In this document: one piece after another, positions 16,003 through 24,253 of the stretch
Layout: the number at the start of each line of letters is the position of its first letter
Position numbering within the stretch: the stretch's first letter is position 1
NCBI GenBank assembly: GCA_003640645.1
Contig: QGHH01000003.1
Span: forward strand, 124,001 to 188,000
DNA from: Fredinandcohnia aciditolerans
GTDB taxonomy: Bacteria > Bacillota > Bacilli > Bacillales > Bacillaceae_L
Reading direction: 5' to 3'
Length of the DNA stretch: 64,000 nucleotides
Made by a program: the position numbers and the translations under genes
Notes under the pieces: generated by a model
The model's input: only the letters and a program-made list of their open reading frames with translations
Database searches by the model: none
Told to the model about the DNA's origin: nothing

Positions 16003-17301
16003 TTGCTAGATTTTTTACAACTTGGTATTCGAAAAGAGATTAACCATACATTGAAGTCATTAGGTATCGTGGAACCAACTCCCATCCAAGAACGGACGAT
16101 TCCATCCGTGCTTGAGGGGAAGGATGTGATTGCAAAAGCACAAACGGGAACAGGTAAGACGTTGGCTTTTGTTCTTCCGATTCTTGAGAAGATTGATGTG
16201 CACGAGTCGGATGTGCAAGCACTTATTTTGACCCCAACAAGAGAATTAGCTCAGCAAATTTCAAAAGAAATTAAGAAAATGATCGAGAACGTAGAGAGTG
16301 TCAATGTGCTAGCTGTATACGGGGGTCAGGATGTTGAGCATCAATTAAAAAAGTTAAAGGGAGCTCAGCATATTGTCGTGGCAACGCCTGGTCGTTTATT
16401 AGATCATATTCGCCGTGGAACGATTGATCTTTCAACGATTAGGATGCTTGTGTTAGATGAAGCCGACCAAATGTTACATATGGGTTTTCTTCCAGAGGTA
16501 GATGACATCATTAAAGAGACATTTCCTTCTAGACAGACCATGCTGTTCTCGGCAACAATGCCGAGCGAAATTAAATCACTTGCCAAAAAATATATGAACG
16601 AGCCAGAGTTCATTGAAGTGAAAGCAAAAAAGGTAACGGTTGAAGAGATTAAACAAGTGGTGATAGAAACCACTGACCGTAGAAAACAAGCGACTTTATT
16701 TCATTTAATCGAAGAACATCGTCCATTTTTAGCGATCATATTCTGTCGTACAAAGGTTCGAGCTAAAAAGCTGCACGAAGCATTGATTGCTAACGGATAT
16801 GAATCAGACGAGCTGCATGGTGATTTAACACAGTCCAAACGTGAAAAAGCGATGAAACGATTTCGTGAGGCGAAAACACAGTTCTTAGTTGCCACAGACG
16901 TTGCAGCAAGGGGACTGGATGTTGAAGGGGTAACACATGTCTATAACTATGACATCCCACAAGATGTTGAAAGCTATGTTCACCGGATTGGACGAACTGG
17001 CCGTGCAGGTGGAGACGGGGTTGCCTTTACTTTAGTGGCTCCTAAAGATATGGAGTTCCTACGAATGATTGAAAAAGGGATTCATCAAAAATTCGAGATA
17101 CAAGTGATTAAGGGCGTAAGTATCCCTGATCGTGAGGATTATGAGAGAGCAAGTGAGCAAAAATACGAAAATAAACGCACTGAAGGTAGTAGAAGAGATG
17201 GAAGAAAGGCTGCACCGTTTTCTTCAAATAGAAAACCAAATGATAGGCGATCAAATAGCAATTCAAACCATTCTACGAGAGGTAGAAAACGTTCTCGATA
17301 A
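16003..17301 (+). CDS. DEAD-box ATP-dependent RNA helicase
   Basis: 432 residues from TTG 16003, chosen because AAGAAGAGAG (15982-15991) is at good distance; GTG 15994 would be too close. All motifs are present: Q-motif [39 protein letters not shown] ([10 protein letters not shown]), [13 protein letters not shown] and [10 protein letters not shown]. The C-terminus after about 365 is a basic, Arg/Ser/Asn-rich tail ([20 protein letters not shown]) used for RNA contacts. It probably remodels mRNA or assists ribosome assembly or cold adaptation like CshA-type helicases. Confidence 0.93.
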   Translation: MLDFLQLGIRKEINHTLKSLGIVEPTPIQERTIPSVLEGKDVIAKAQTGTGKTLAFVLPILEKIDVHESDVQALILTPTRELAQQISKEIKKMIENVESVNVLAVYGGQDVEHQLKKLKGAQHIVVATPGRLLDHIRRGTIDLSTIRMLVLDEADQMLHMGFLPEVDDIIKETFPSRQTMLFSATMPSEIKSLAKKYMNEPEFIEVKAKKVTVEEIKQVVIETTDRRKQATLFHLIEEHRPFLAIIFCRTKVRAKKLHEALIANGYESDELHGDLTQSKREKAMKRFREAKTQFLVATDVAARGLDVEGVTHVYNYDIPQDVESYVHRIGRTGRAGGDGVAFTLVAPKDMEFLRMIEKGIHQKFEIQVIKGVSIPDREDYERASEQKYENKRTEGSRRDGRKAAPFSSNRKPNDRRSNSNSNHSTRGRKRSR

Positions 17302-17309
17302 AGACAAAG

Positions 17310-17363
17310 TGGTTGCTTTACCCTTGGTACGAAAGAAGCTATAGCCCACCGAGGTAAGCACCA
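17310..17363 (+). promoter_or_regulatory. Long bulged hairpin between helicase gene and gene at 17383
   Basis: TGGTTGCTTTACCCTTGGT (17310-17328) can pair with ACCGAGGTAAGCACCA (17348-17363) with single-base bulges and a 19-nt loop. It ends 8 nt before the AGGAGGA of the next gene. No T-run follows, so a role in mRNA processing or translation control is more likely than termination. Confidence 0.4.
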
Positions 17364-17382
17364 AATTTAGGAGGATACACCG

Positions 17383-17994
17383 ATGTTACATAAACAAATG
17401 AAAAAATTCATCTCATCAGAGCTGATGAGTGACGAGAAAGAAGCGGCTTTATATAAAGAGGAAAAAGAGTACATAGAAAGATATGAATTAATTTCACATG
17501 ACGTTACATTAAGCGAAAAGGATCCGACTACACGTTTCCGTGAAGCCTACATTGAAAGATGTGATAAAGAAACAGAAGAAACACTCTCTAAAGAATCATT
17601 CTCATTTTTAGAACAACCGATTGACTACCTTCAAAAACACAAGAATGAATTTCTATACTTTGAATCACAATGGTTAGAACTAATCGGCGTTGATGCAATT
17701 GCGTTTGAGGTGAATGATGTATTTGGTACATATGACGTCATGGTAGGGTTAAAATTGCAGAAGAAGTTCGAGACATCTCTTAAAGAAAATCTAAGAAAAG
17801 AGTTAAGTGGAGATGAAGCAAAATTTGAATTGATGTTTAATCAAGCTGATGGCTTATGGGACTTAAATTTCCCTTTGAATTACGTGAATGGGTTCAAAGA
17901 GGGGATGTCATTAGAGGAAGCATATCGATTAATTTATCGATTTTTATTTACACTAGTAGAGAGAACGGAAGAAGGAAGCAGCGAAGCGAATTAA
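17383..17994 (+). CDS. Uncharacterised conserved-looking acidic protein
   Basis: 203 residues, highly charged (MLHKQMKKFISSELMSDEKE at the start, VERTEEGSSEAN at the end), no signal peptide or membrane segment. Mid-protein patterns such as FGTYDVMVGLKLQKKFE and FNQADGLWDLNFPLNYVNG suggest an alpha/beta fold, and EAYRLIYRFLFTLVE a C-terminal helix. I do not recognise a family. An AGGAGGA precedes ATG 17383; the gene lies between a helicase and a GIY-YIG gene, all on the plus strand. Confidence 0.8.
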   Translation: MLHKQMKKFISSELMSDEKEAALYKEEKEYIERYELISHDVTLSEKDPTTRFREAYIERCDKETEETLSKESFSFLEQPIDYLQKHKNEFLYFESQWLELIGVDAIAFEVNDVFGTYDVMVGLKLQKKFETSLKENLRKELSGDEAKFELMFNQADGLWDLNFPLNYVNGFKEGMSLEEAYRLIYRFLFTLVERTEEGSSEAN

Positions 17995-18064
17995 CTGTTA
18001 AATCGTATTTCTTTCATACATATGATACCATTTATCTTTATACGAAAAAGGGACGTGATTGAAC

Positions 18065-18436
18065 ATGATAAAAATTAGTATACCGACTCCAGATATTACG
18101 ATTACAGAACGGAAACAAATTCCGAAAGAAAATGAACCAATAATCAAGGATATTCACGGATTTATTGATTTCCATCTTATACCAAGAGACAAAGGTGGCA
18201 TTTTCTTATTATTTAATAAAGAAGATGAGCTTCTCTTTGTCGGGAAAGCGCGCAAACTACGTCAACGAATTAAAAAACATTTTGAAGACGCGGTTTCACC
18301 TATTAAAACGCACAGAGACGAAGTCCATAAAATCGATATTTGCATCGTAGAAGACCCAATGGAACGAGAAATTTACGAAACATATATCATTAATAAACTC
18401 CGATCCAAATATAACGTTGATAAAGTGTTTTATTAA
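18065..18436 (+). CDS. GIY-YIG domain protein (UvrC N-terminal-like)
   Basis: 123 residues from ATG 18065, which follows GACGTGAT. A GIY-YIG nuclease module is visible: GGIFLLFNKEDELLFVGKAR corresponds to the two strands, KLRQRIKKHF to the following helix with its Arg, and MEREIYETYIINKLRSKYN carries the conserved Glu. Stand-alone copies of this UvrC-like module occur in Bacillus and are annotated as repair endonucleases. The usual G-I-Y and Y-I-G triplets are reduced to GGIFL and LFVG, so activity is uncertain. Confidence 0.8.
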   Translation: MIKISIPTPDITITERKQIPKENEPIIKDIHGFIDFHLIPRDKGGIFLLFNKEDELLFVGKARKLRQRIKKHFEDAVSPIKTHRDEVHKIDICIVEDPMEREIYETYIINKLRSKYNVDKVFY

Positions 18437-18445
18437 AAAGTATAG

Positions 18446-18498
18446 GAGCCAGACACCAGTGTGGTAATTACTTACCATGTGGAGGGCTGGCTCTTTTT
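18446..18498 (+). terminator. Terminator of the GIY-YIG gene, member of the dispersed hairpin family
   Basis: Outer stem GAGCCAG (18446-18452) with CTGGCTC (18487-18493), inner stem TGGTAA/TTACCA with loop TTAC, then TTTTT. Layout matches the repeat at 15807-15860, and GCGTCACTGTGAC (18538-18550) follows as it does there. Confidence 0.85.
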
Positions 18499-18630
18499 AT
18501 TGAGTGATAAAATAATTGTAATTCGACAATCTTGGGAGCGTCACTGTGACGGAACTTTACTATAGATGTCACCCTCAGCTTACACCAATTTTTGTTCTAG
18601 ACTATTCCATATCTAATACATCCTCTTATC

Positions 18631-19310
18631 CTATATCATATCAATAATTTCAGGTTCATCCTTTCTTTTAGAGTATTGCTCTTGAATAAACAGCTTGTAA
18701 GCAACATTCCCTATAGTATTTGTAGCAACTGCATCGACGGTCCCACCAATAATTCCTCCCGCTAAAGGCACCATCTTACCTAAATTTATCACGCCTTTTT
18801 CTCCAAACTTTGTTAGTAAACGAAAGCCTACAGCTTTGTTGATTTTTTTTATTACTTCGAACGGTACTTTTTTAATACCAGCTACTGCAAGTTTTTTTCC
18901 TATCTGAACGCCTGCATTTTTAAGAATCTCTTTAGCTCCATTTCCAGCTAAACAGGCATAAACAAAAGATTTAACCTGATCATCTTTTAGATCATAACCA
19001 CCCATATGTGCAATAGCTGCAACCATTCTCATTTGAACTAAAATAACACTAGTTATATTAGCGGGTACAGCTACAGGTAATGTAATAAGCCCCCCTAAAC
19101 CTGTCAAAAATCCACTAGTAGCACTTTTGGTGTTTTCCACAGTATTAAACTTTTAACTTTTTCATCCAAGGTTCCACTCTTTTTTAAATAGCTATCAGCT
19201 AATTCGATTGCGGTATCCATTCCAGGTACACCACCATTAATTGCTTTATCATAAGACCAATCTAAAGCCTTCATTATTGCATCGTGTGTTAGAGATTTTG
19301 TTTTAGACAA
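18631..19310 (-). pseudogene. EcsC-family protein gene with a frameshift
   Basis: Two adjoining minus-strand frames make one EcsC-like protein of about 225 residues. The first starts at TTG 19310 (GGAGAAAGGTGAG upstream) and runs SLTHDAIMKALDWSYDKAIN to SLILW; the second continues NTKSATSGFLTGLGGLITLP to the end at 18631. The break lies at the run of four T on the plus strand (19133-19136), where a fifth base would restore the frame. The distal part has hydrophobic, glycine-rich stretches (MVPLAGGIIGGTVDAVATN). It may be truly broken, a sequencing error at a homopolymer, or slippage. Confidence 0.75.
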
Positions 19311-19749
19311 TGTTTACTCACCTTTCTCCTAGGAGATTATGGTAATATTATACTATAAATCTAAGTGAGGGAATTACTATATTTTCTAGAATAATATAAT
19401 ATAAAAAGGTGAGTATATCCCTATAAAAGAGTTTAGAATTAGATGCAGACCCCAAATAGGGAGTAACTAAAGTATGGGGCCAATCCCCCTAGTATTAACG
19501 CATTGTGCGTCAGGCACCAAAACCATTTAGAGAAATAGTTTCTCTGGATAGTGTTATTGAATTAATAAATTTGGCGTACAGTGAGCGCAAATGATTGCAA
19601 AATAAGATTAATTATGGATACCTTAGAACGATACAGAATACGTGGAAATCTATATTGTTATAGGCTAAAACGAGGATAGCTCATGTAAAAAATATTTATA
19701 TGGATATAAATCCATTTTTCTAAAATAAAGGTAAATTAAGGAGAAAAGA
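19311..19749. other. 439-bp intergenic region at the left border of the defence island
   Basis: No convincing gene. Contents: a sigma-A-like -10 box for the EcsC gene on the minus strand near 19350; a fragment of the dispersed repeat (GCGTCAGGCACC, 19507-19518); a perfect palindrome AGAGAAATAGTTTCTCT (19529-19545); and a 21-codon frame (19614-19679, MDTLERYRIRGNLYCYRLKR plus G) without ribosome binding site. No integrase or attachment-site duplication was seen. Confidence 0.5.
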
Positions 19750-20610
19750 ATGAAATCGAAAATTCCTTTTTATGAAATGGAACCAAAAGAGTTTGAGAAT
19801 CTGTGTTTTGATGTTCTTACATATATGAATGAATTCAAAACCATATTAAGAGATTATAGAATTGGTACAACTAAATATGATTTTACTGGAACTTATATTG
19901 ATACAAAAGGTTTGGAAAAAAAATTCGTAGTAGTTTGTAAACATGTAGATTCTTTAAGTGAACGGAATCTTATGCAAATCCTTAATGCCAACACCTCTTT
20001 TGATAAGATAATTGTGATTATATCTGGTAAATTTAGTACCTCAAATAAAACTATTCAAACAACCGTAGGCAAGGAAATATTACTTATTGATGGAGAAAAA
20101 ATAAGCAATATTATTTTAGGCAATCAACGATTAATAGATTTATATTTTAATCCTTTTGTTAAGAAAAGAAAGGTTAGAAAAATCTTAACCTTTTTCGCTA
20201 CACTTCTTTTTGCTGCATCTGTATATATTTTATATATAAATTATTTGTCTCTATTTGGTGATAAGCAAAATGAAAAAAGCTATACTAATCTCGATGAAAA
20301 AATTTCCAGTGTGGAAAATGCACTTATTAGTATAGATAACTTAGAATCCTATTTAAGTGAATTAAGAAGCGATATGATGAATACAAAAGAAAATAAGGAA
20401 AAAATAGAAAAAGAATATGTTGAAGCTATGAAATTAAAAAGTCTGACTGATGAACAAATGGAATTAATAAGCAGCTCTATTAATAAAACAAGTAAGAAAG
20501 CAACTATTATAAATTATATTGTTTCCTTTATTGCTGGGATAGTTGCTTCAATAATTGCCGCATATACTTACGATTGGTTAAGAAAGAGACGGAAGAGAAA
20601 ATTTACATAG
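19750..20610 (+). CDS. Putative membrane-anchored Mrr-like (PD-(D/E)XK) protein
   Basis: 286 residues. The N-terminal 130 residues look like a restriction-endonuclease fold of the Mrr/RecB-like group: helix PKEFENLCFDVL, YDFTGTYID with a candidate Asp, then strand KKFVVVCKH supplying the usual Lys, and SLSERNLMQILNA. A membrane helix at about 148-167 (ILTFFATLLFAASVYILYIN), a coiled-coil stretch (about 180-235) and a second membrane helix (about 253-275) follow, ending in basic RKRRKRKFT. Whether the nuclease site is active is unclear. First gene of the island; GGAGAAAAG precedes ATG 19750. Confidence 0.6.
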   Translation: MKSKIPFYEMEPKEFENLCFDVLTYMNEFKTILRDYRIGTTKYDFTGTYIDTKGLEKKFVVVCKHVDSLSERNLMQILNANTSFDKIIVIISGKFSTSNKTIQTTVGKEILLIDGEKISNIILGNQRLIDLYFNPFVKKRKVRKILTFFATLLFAASVYILYINYLSLFGDKQNEKSYTNLDEKISSVENALISIDNLESYLSELRSDMMNTKENKEKIEKEYVEAMKLKSLTDEQMELISSSINKTSKKATIINYIVSFIAGIVASIIAAYTYDWLRKRRKRKFT

Positions 20611-21079
20611 ATTGATTGAGTCCAGTTCAGACAAGAGATAACAGGGTGTAACTTAATATCCAAGCAAGAACTTTAAAAGGACTCATTTCACAAAATGATT
20701 GGCGAGTATTGATATTATTTTAACTATCCACAGTATGGAGAGTGTCTTTTATATTAACTTTTCAGTTTTTCGTAAGTGTTTGATACAATTAATATCAGAC
20801 ATTGCTAGCATCCTTTCTACCTCCACTCCAAAATTGCTCGACACAATTAATGTAGTGGGACTTGGGGTTACTGGCAAGTCTTTTTTTTATGCACTTATTA
20901 AATTTAGTGCCGGACTCTGCATTTTTTCGTTGCAAAGCTCTGCACTTTTATTTTGCAATAAACAGTTTAAAACACAAAAACCAGAATGATCTAAAAGAAA
21001 AATATAGCATTCGTATAAATAAAATTGACTTCTGTAAACTATATTAAATAGTATCATTTATACAATAGGGGATGAAAAA
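20611..21079. other. 469-bp region without a supported gene
   Basis: A 96-codon open frame at 20699-20989 has no ribosome binding site and a composition unlike the neighbours, so I do not call it. The stretch is very AT-rich and precedes the Sau3AI-like gene; it probably holds its promoter, which I cannot place with confidence. Confidence 0.4.
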
Positions 21080-22528
21080 GTGACAAATGAACTATACAAA
21101 ACGAAAGCTGAAGTCCATAATCGTGGGCTAGAAGCTATTGGAAAGACCCTAAGAGAAATTAATAATAACCAACCACTTACTGGGGCGCACAAATCCGGTG
21201 CTGGTGATGCGTGGGAGACTTGGTTTGGTAAAGTAAAGGATAGCGATAGCGAACCAGATATGCGAGAAGCTGGTGTTGAACTAAAAGCCACTCCAATCAA
21301 AGAGAATAAAAATGGTACACTAAGCGCTAAAGAGAGATTAGTTTTAAACATTATCAACTATAAAGAGGTAGTAAAAGAACCATTTGAAACAAGTCACTTC
21401 CTGCACAAAAACAGCACAATGGAGCTTGCTTTTTATAGGTGGAAACCTGATACAAAGAAGGATGACTTCGTTATTACAGATGTTGTTTTGTATGAAATGA
21501 TGAAAAATCCTGTGGACTTCGCCATTATCAAACAGGATTGGCATATCATCGTTGATTATATTAAAAAAGGACGAGCGCATGAATTGTCTGAGCGTCTCAC
21601 TACGTATCTTTCTCCGTGTACGAAAGGGAAGAAGGCTGAAGAATCTTACCGTGACCAACCTTGTTCCAAAACTCCTGCAAAGCAAAGGGCATATTCGTTA
21701 AAAGGCGGGTATATGACCTATTTATACAGGACTTATGTATTAGGTGAGGATGCATCTCCCGCTATTGTTACTAATCCATTAGAATTGGAAACTAAATCGT
21801 TATTGGATATTATCCTCGATAAAATAAGACCTTTTATCGGAAAAAAACGTGCTGATTTAGCAAGGGAATTTAATGTTAAAGATAATACGAAATCAACTAA
21901 CCCAGAAATTTTAAAGCATATGATTGGTATTAAAGGTGGAAAAGAAGATGATTTCGGTCAAGAGATTACGAAGGCTGACATTAAACCTAAGACCGTGGTT
22001 GTTAATAAAGGGAAGAAGGATCTAAAAGAAGAATTTAAAATTCGAGAATACAAATTTGCAGAAGTTATCGAAGAAACATGGGAAAAATCGGAACTAAGAG
22101 AGTTTCTTCAAGATACTAAATTTTTAATTGTTGTTTTCGAAAAAGATGGAGACGATTACTGGCTTAAAGGTGCGAAATTTTGGGAAATGCCTGAGGAAGA
22201 TATTGAAACTTCAGCTCGTATGGTTTGGGAAGATACAATTCATAAGATAAAAACGGGAGTTGAGATTACCTGGACTCCAACCAAAAGGACAACGAACTTT
22301 ATCAAATCTTCTTTAAATAATAAGTTGTTCAGTAAATTGTCGGCAAGCCAAACAGCATATCATGAAAATAGCCCATACTCTGACAAATTACCTTCAAAAA
22401 TCAACTGGATTAATAGTCCAGATGATAAAATAGATTTGTATTCTGATTACTACATGACTAGACAAGCATGGTGGTTAAACAAAATATATATTTATAATCA
22501 GATAGCTGATATGTTCGATTCTGAATAA
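21080..22528 (+). CDS. Type II restriction endonuclease, Sau3AI/MutH family (GATC)
   Basis: 482 residues, close to the size of Sau3AI. The catalytic MutH-like domain shows the PD-(D/E)XK residues in PDMREAGVELKATPI (about 60-74), with SGAGDAWETWFG upstream. A second MutH-like half (about 240-482; FAEVIEETWEKSELREF, GAKFWEMPEEDI, MTRQAWWLNKIYIYNQI) corresponds to the catalytically inactive allosteric DNA-binding domain of Sau3AI. It should cut unmethylated GATC. GTG 21080 follows GGGGATG. The cognate methyltransferase lies 294 bp downstream. Confidence 0.9.
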   Translation: MTNELYKTKAEVHNRGLEAIGKTLREINNNQPLTGAHKSGAGDAWETWFGKVKDSDSEPDMREAGVELKATPIKENKNGTLSAKERLVLNIINYKEVVKEPFETSHFLHKNSTMELAFYRWKPDTKKDDFVITDVVLYEMMKNPVDFAIIKQDWHIIVDYIKKGRAHELSERLTTYLSPCTKGKKAEESYRDQPCSKTPAKQRAYSLKGGYMTYLYRTYVLGEDASPAIVTNPLELETKSLLDIILDKIRPFIGKKRADLAREFNVKDNTKSTNPEILKHMIGIKGGKEDDFGQEITKADIKPKTVVVNKGKKDLKEEFKIREYKFAEVIEETWEKSELREFLQDTKFLIVVFEKDGDDYWLKGAKFWEMPEEDIETSARMVWEDTIHKIKTGVEITWTPTKRTTNFIKSSLNNKLFSKLSASQTAYHENSPYSDKLPSKINWINSPDDKIDLYSDYYMTRQAWWLNKIYIYNQIADMFDSE

Positions 22529-22776
22529 ATATATCAGATGGTATACAAATAAAAATGTAGAACAAATGTTTCTATTGATGTATACTTATAAGTAATAAAA
22601 TGCCTTGCTAATAACAATAGCTATATTGATAAAATCAATTGTTTACCATATATTTTGAGACTGAAATTATTTAGGATTTGTGATAAGATTATTAAATCTA
22701 TTTCTATTGGTATGTTGATATACTAGTAATTTTGATAGCAACTTAAGATTTTTCTTGATCCTATCAAACTTTTTCA

Positions 22777-22798
22777 ATATACTATTACTTAAGTATAT
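22777..22798. promoter_or_regulatory. Inverted repeat upstream of the methyltransferase gene
   Basis: ATATACT (22777-22783) and AGTATAT (22792-22798) form a dyad 24 bp before the methyltransferase start. ACTTAAG occurs both inside it and at 22741-22747, and GATAG/CTATC flank a GATC at 22757-22760. A control site for R-M expression is possible. Nothing else was recognised in 22529-22822. Confidence 0.35.
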
Positions 22799-22822
22799 TC
22801 CATACCGAAAGGATGTACGTTT

Positions 22823-24070
22823 ATGTTGAAAGTAATTGAGTTATTCGCAGGTGTTGGTGGATTTAGACTTGGCCTCGAAGCAACAAAAGGATTTGAGACG
22901 GTTTGGGGTAACCAATGGGAACCATCAAAAAAAGCCCAAGATGCCTTTGATTGCTATGCAAGAAATTTTGAGGGAAAAGGAATCCATTCAAATCAAGATA
23001 TTACGACAGTTAATATCGCACAATTATTAGATCTAGACCCAGACATTATTGTTGGAGGTTTTCCTTGTCAGGACTATTCCGTTGCCCGAAGCCTTTCAGG
23101 AGAAAAGGGGATACAAGGAAAAAAAGGAGTTCTTTTTTGGGAGATTATGAGGTTAGCTACGAAGCTTAGACCGAAATACCTGTTGCTTGAAAACGTTGAC
23201 CGCTTGTTAAAATCTCCATCCAAACAGCGGGGAAGAGACTTTTCTGTAATGCTAGAGAGCCTCAATGAGATTGGATACTCAGTAGAATGGCGTGTTATTA
23301 ATGCTGCTGAATATGGGTTTGCTCAGAGACGGCGGCGGGTATTTATCTTTGCCATTCGAAATGATAGTCCATTTGTACAAGCACGAAAAAAACATGCTAA
23401 TAATGAGTTGGTGCGAAAAGAAGGCTTTTTTGCAAAGGCCTTTCCGGTCACTGACGATATATCAAAGCATAAGCCTAGTGAATTTGAGTTATCTACTGAT
23501 TTACTATTTATTTCTAATCATTTTTCTGCAAAATATCTCAATGCCGGTATTATGAGGAACGGGGTTGTTTATACCGAGGAGTTAACTCCAATGGAAGAAA
23601 CACCAATAACTCTTCAGGAAATTATTGAATCAAATGTTGATGAAAAATATTACTTATCTGAGGATGCAATTGAGAAGTTCCGCTATTTAAAAGGTCCTAA
23701 AAGGATTGAACGAACTTCGGCAAGTGGACATAAGTACATTTTTTCTGAAGGCGGCATGTCCTTCCCAGAGCCGTTGGACAAGCCAGGCAGGACAATGTTA
23801 ACAAGTGAAGCTACTACCAACCGAAGTAGCCATGTTATAGAGGACCCTGAAACAAAAAGAATTAGAGTTCTTACACCAGTTGAGTGTGAAAGACTTAATG
23901 GATTCCCCGACAACTGGACTCTAGGAATGTCTGAACGGATGAGATATTTTTGTATGGGTAATGCACTCGTCGTTGGATTAATTGAGCGTATGGGTATGAG
24001 AATCCTCGAGATTGAAGAAGAAGTTTCGAAAGCTGTTCTAGAGGAACCACAGCAATTGAGTTTGTTTTAA
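22823..24070 (+). CDS. DNA (cytosine-5) methyltransferase, Sau3AI-type
   Basis: 415 residues. C5-methyltransferase motifs in order: LFAGVGGFRLG (motif I, about 7-17), GGFPCQDYSVAR (motif IV, catalytic Cys about 81), LLLENVDRLL (VI), QRRRRVFIFA (VIII), a variable target-recognition region (about 210-330), LTPVECERLNGFPDNW (IX) and GNALVVGLIERMG (X). Adjacent to a Sau3AI-like nuclease it should protect GATC by methylating the C. AAAGGA precedes ATG 22823; a terminator follows. Confidence 0.95.
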   Translation: MLKVIELFAGVGGFRLGLEATKGFETVWGNQWEPSKKAQDAFDCYARNFEGKGIHSNQDITTVNIAQLLDLDPDIIVGGFPCQDYSVARSLSGEKGIQGKKGVLFWEIMRLATKLRPKYLLLENVDRLLKSPSKQRGRDFSVMLESLNEIGYSVEWRVINAAEYGFAQRRRRVFIFAIRNDSPFVQARKKHANNELVRKEGFFAKAFPVTDDISKHKPSEFELSTDLLFISNHFSAKYLNAGIMRNGVVYTEELTPMEETPITLQEIIESNVDEKYYLSEDAIEKFRYLKGPKRIERTSASGHKYIFSEGGMSFPEPLDKPGRTMLTSEATTNRSSHVIEDPETKRIRVLTPVECERLNGFPDNWTLGMSERMRYFCMGNALVVGLIERMGMRILEIEEEVSKAVLEEPQQLSLF

Positions 24071-24095
24071 ATTAGTATAAAATATGTTTTGAGGT

Positions 24096-24125
24096 CCTTA
24101 ACTGTCAAAGTTAAGGGCTTTTTTA
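24096..24125 (+). terminator. Terminator after the methyltransferase gene
   Basis: CCTTAACT (24096-24103) pairs with AGTTAAGG (24109-24116) over five bases, followed by GC and six T. It separates the R-M pair from the next four-gene unit. Confidence 0.85.
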
Positions 24126-24253
24126 TTTTCAATGTCGATTACTTCGTATCAAAGCAATAGGTAAAATTTCCTAAATAAAAAATGGGGATAGTAGTAAAAT
24201 TATGTTAAAATATTATAAGGAATTTTAAAAATTATGATTAATAGGTGATTAGT

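Noticed and set aside
17132-17344. 70-codon frame overlapping the end of the DEAD-box helicase gene
   Set aside because: It lies in another frame of the basic helicase tail, where repeats of Arg/Ser codons often leave the other frames open.
19529-19545. Island attachment site
   Set aside because: The AGAGAAATAGTTTCTCT palindrome has no second copy at the other end of the island and no integrase is present.
20699-20989. 96-codon plus-strand open frame before the Sau3AI-like gene
   Set aside because: No ribosome binding site, odd composition and no recognisable fold; it looks like a chance frame in AT-rich DNA.
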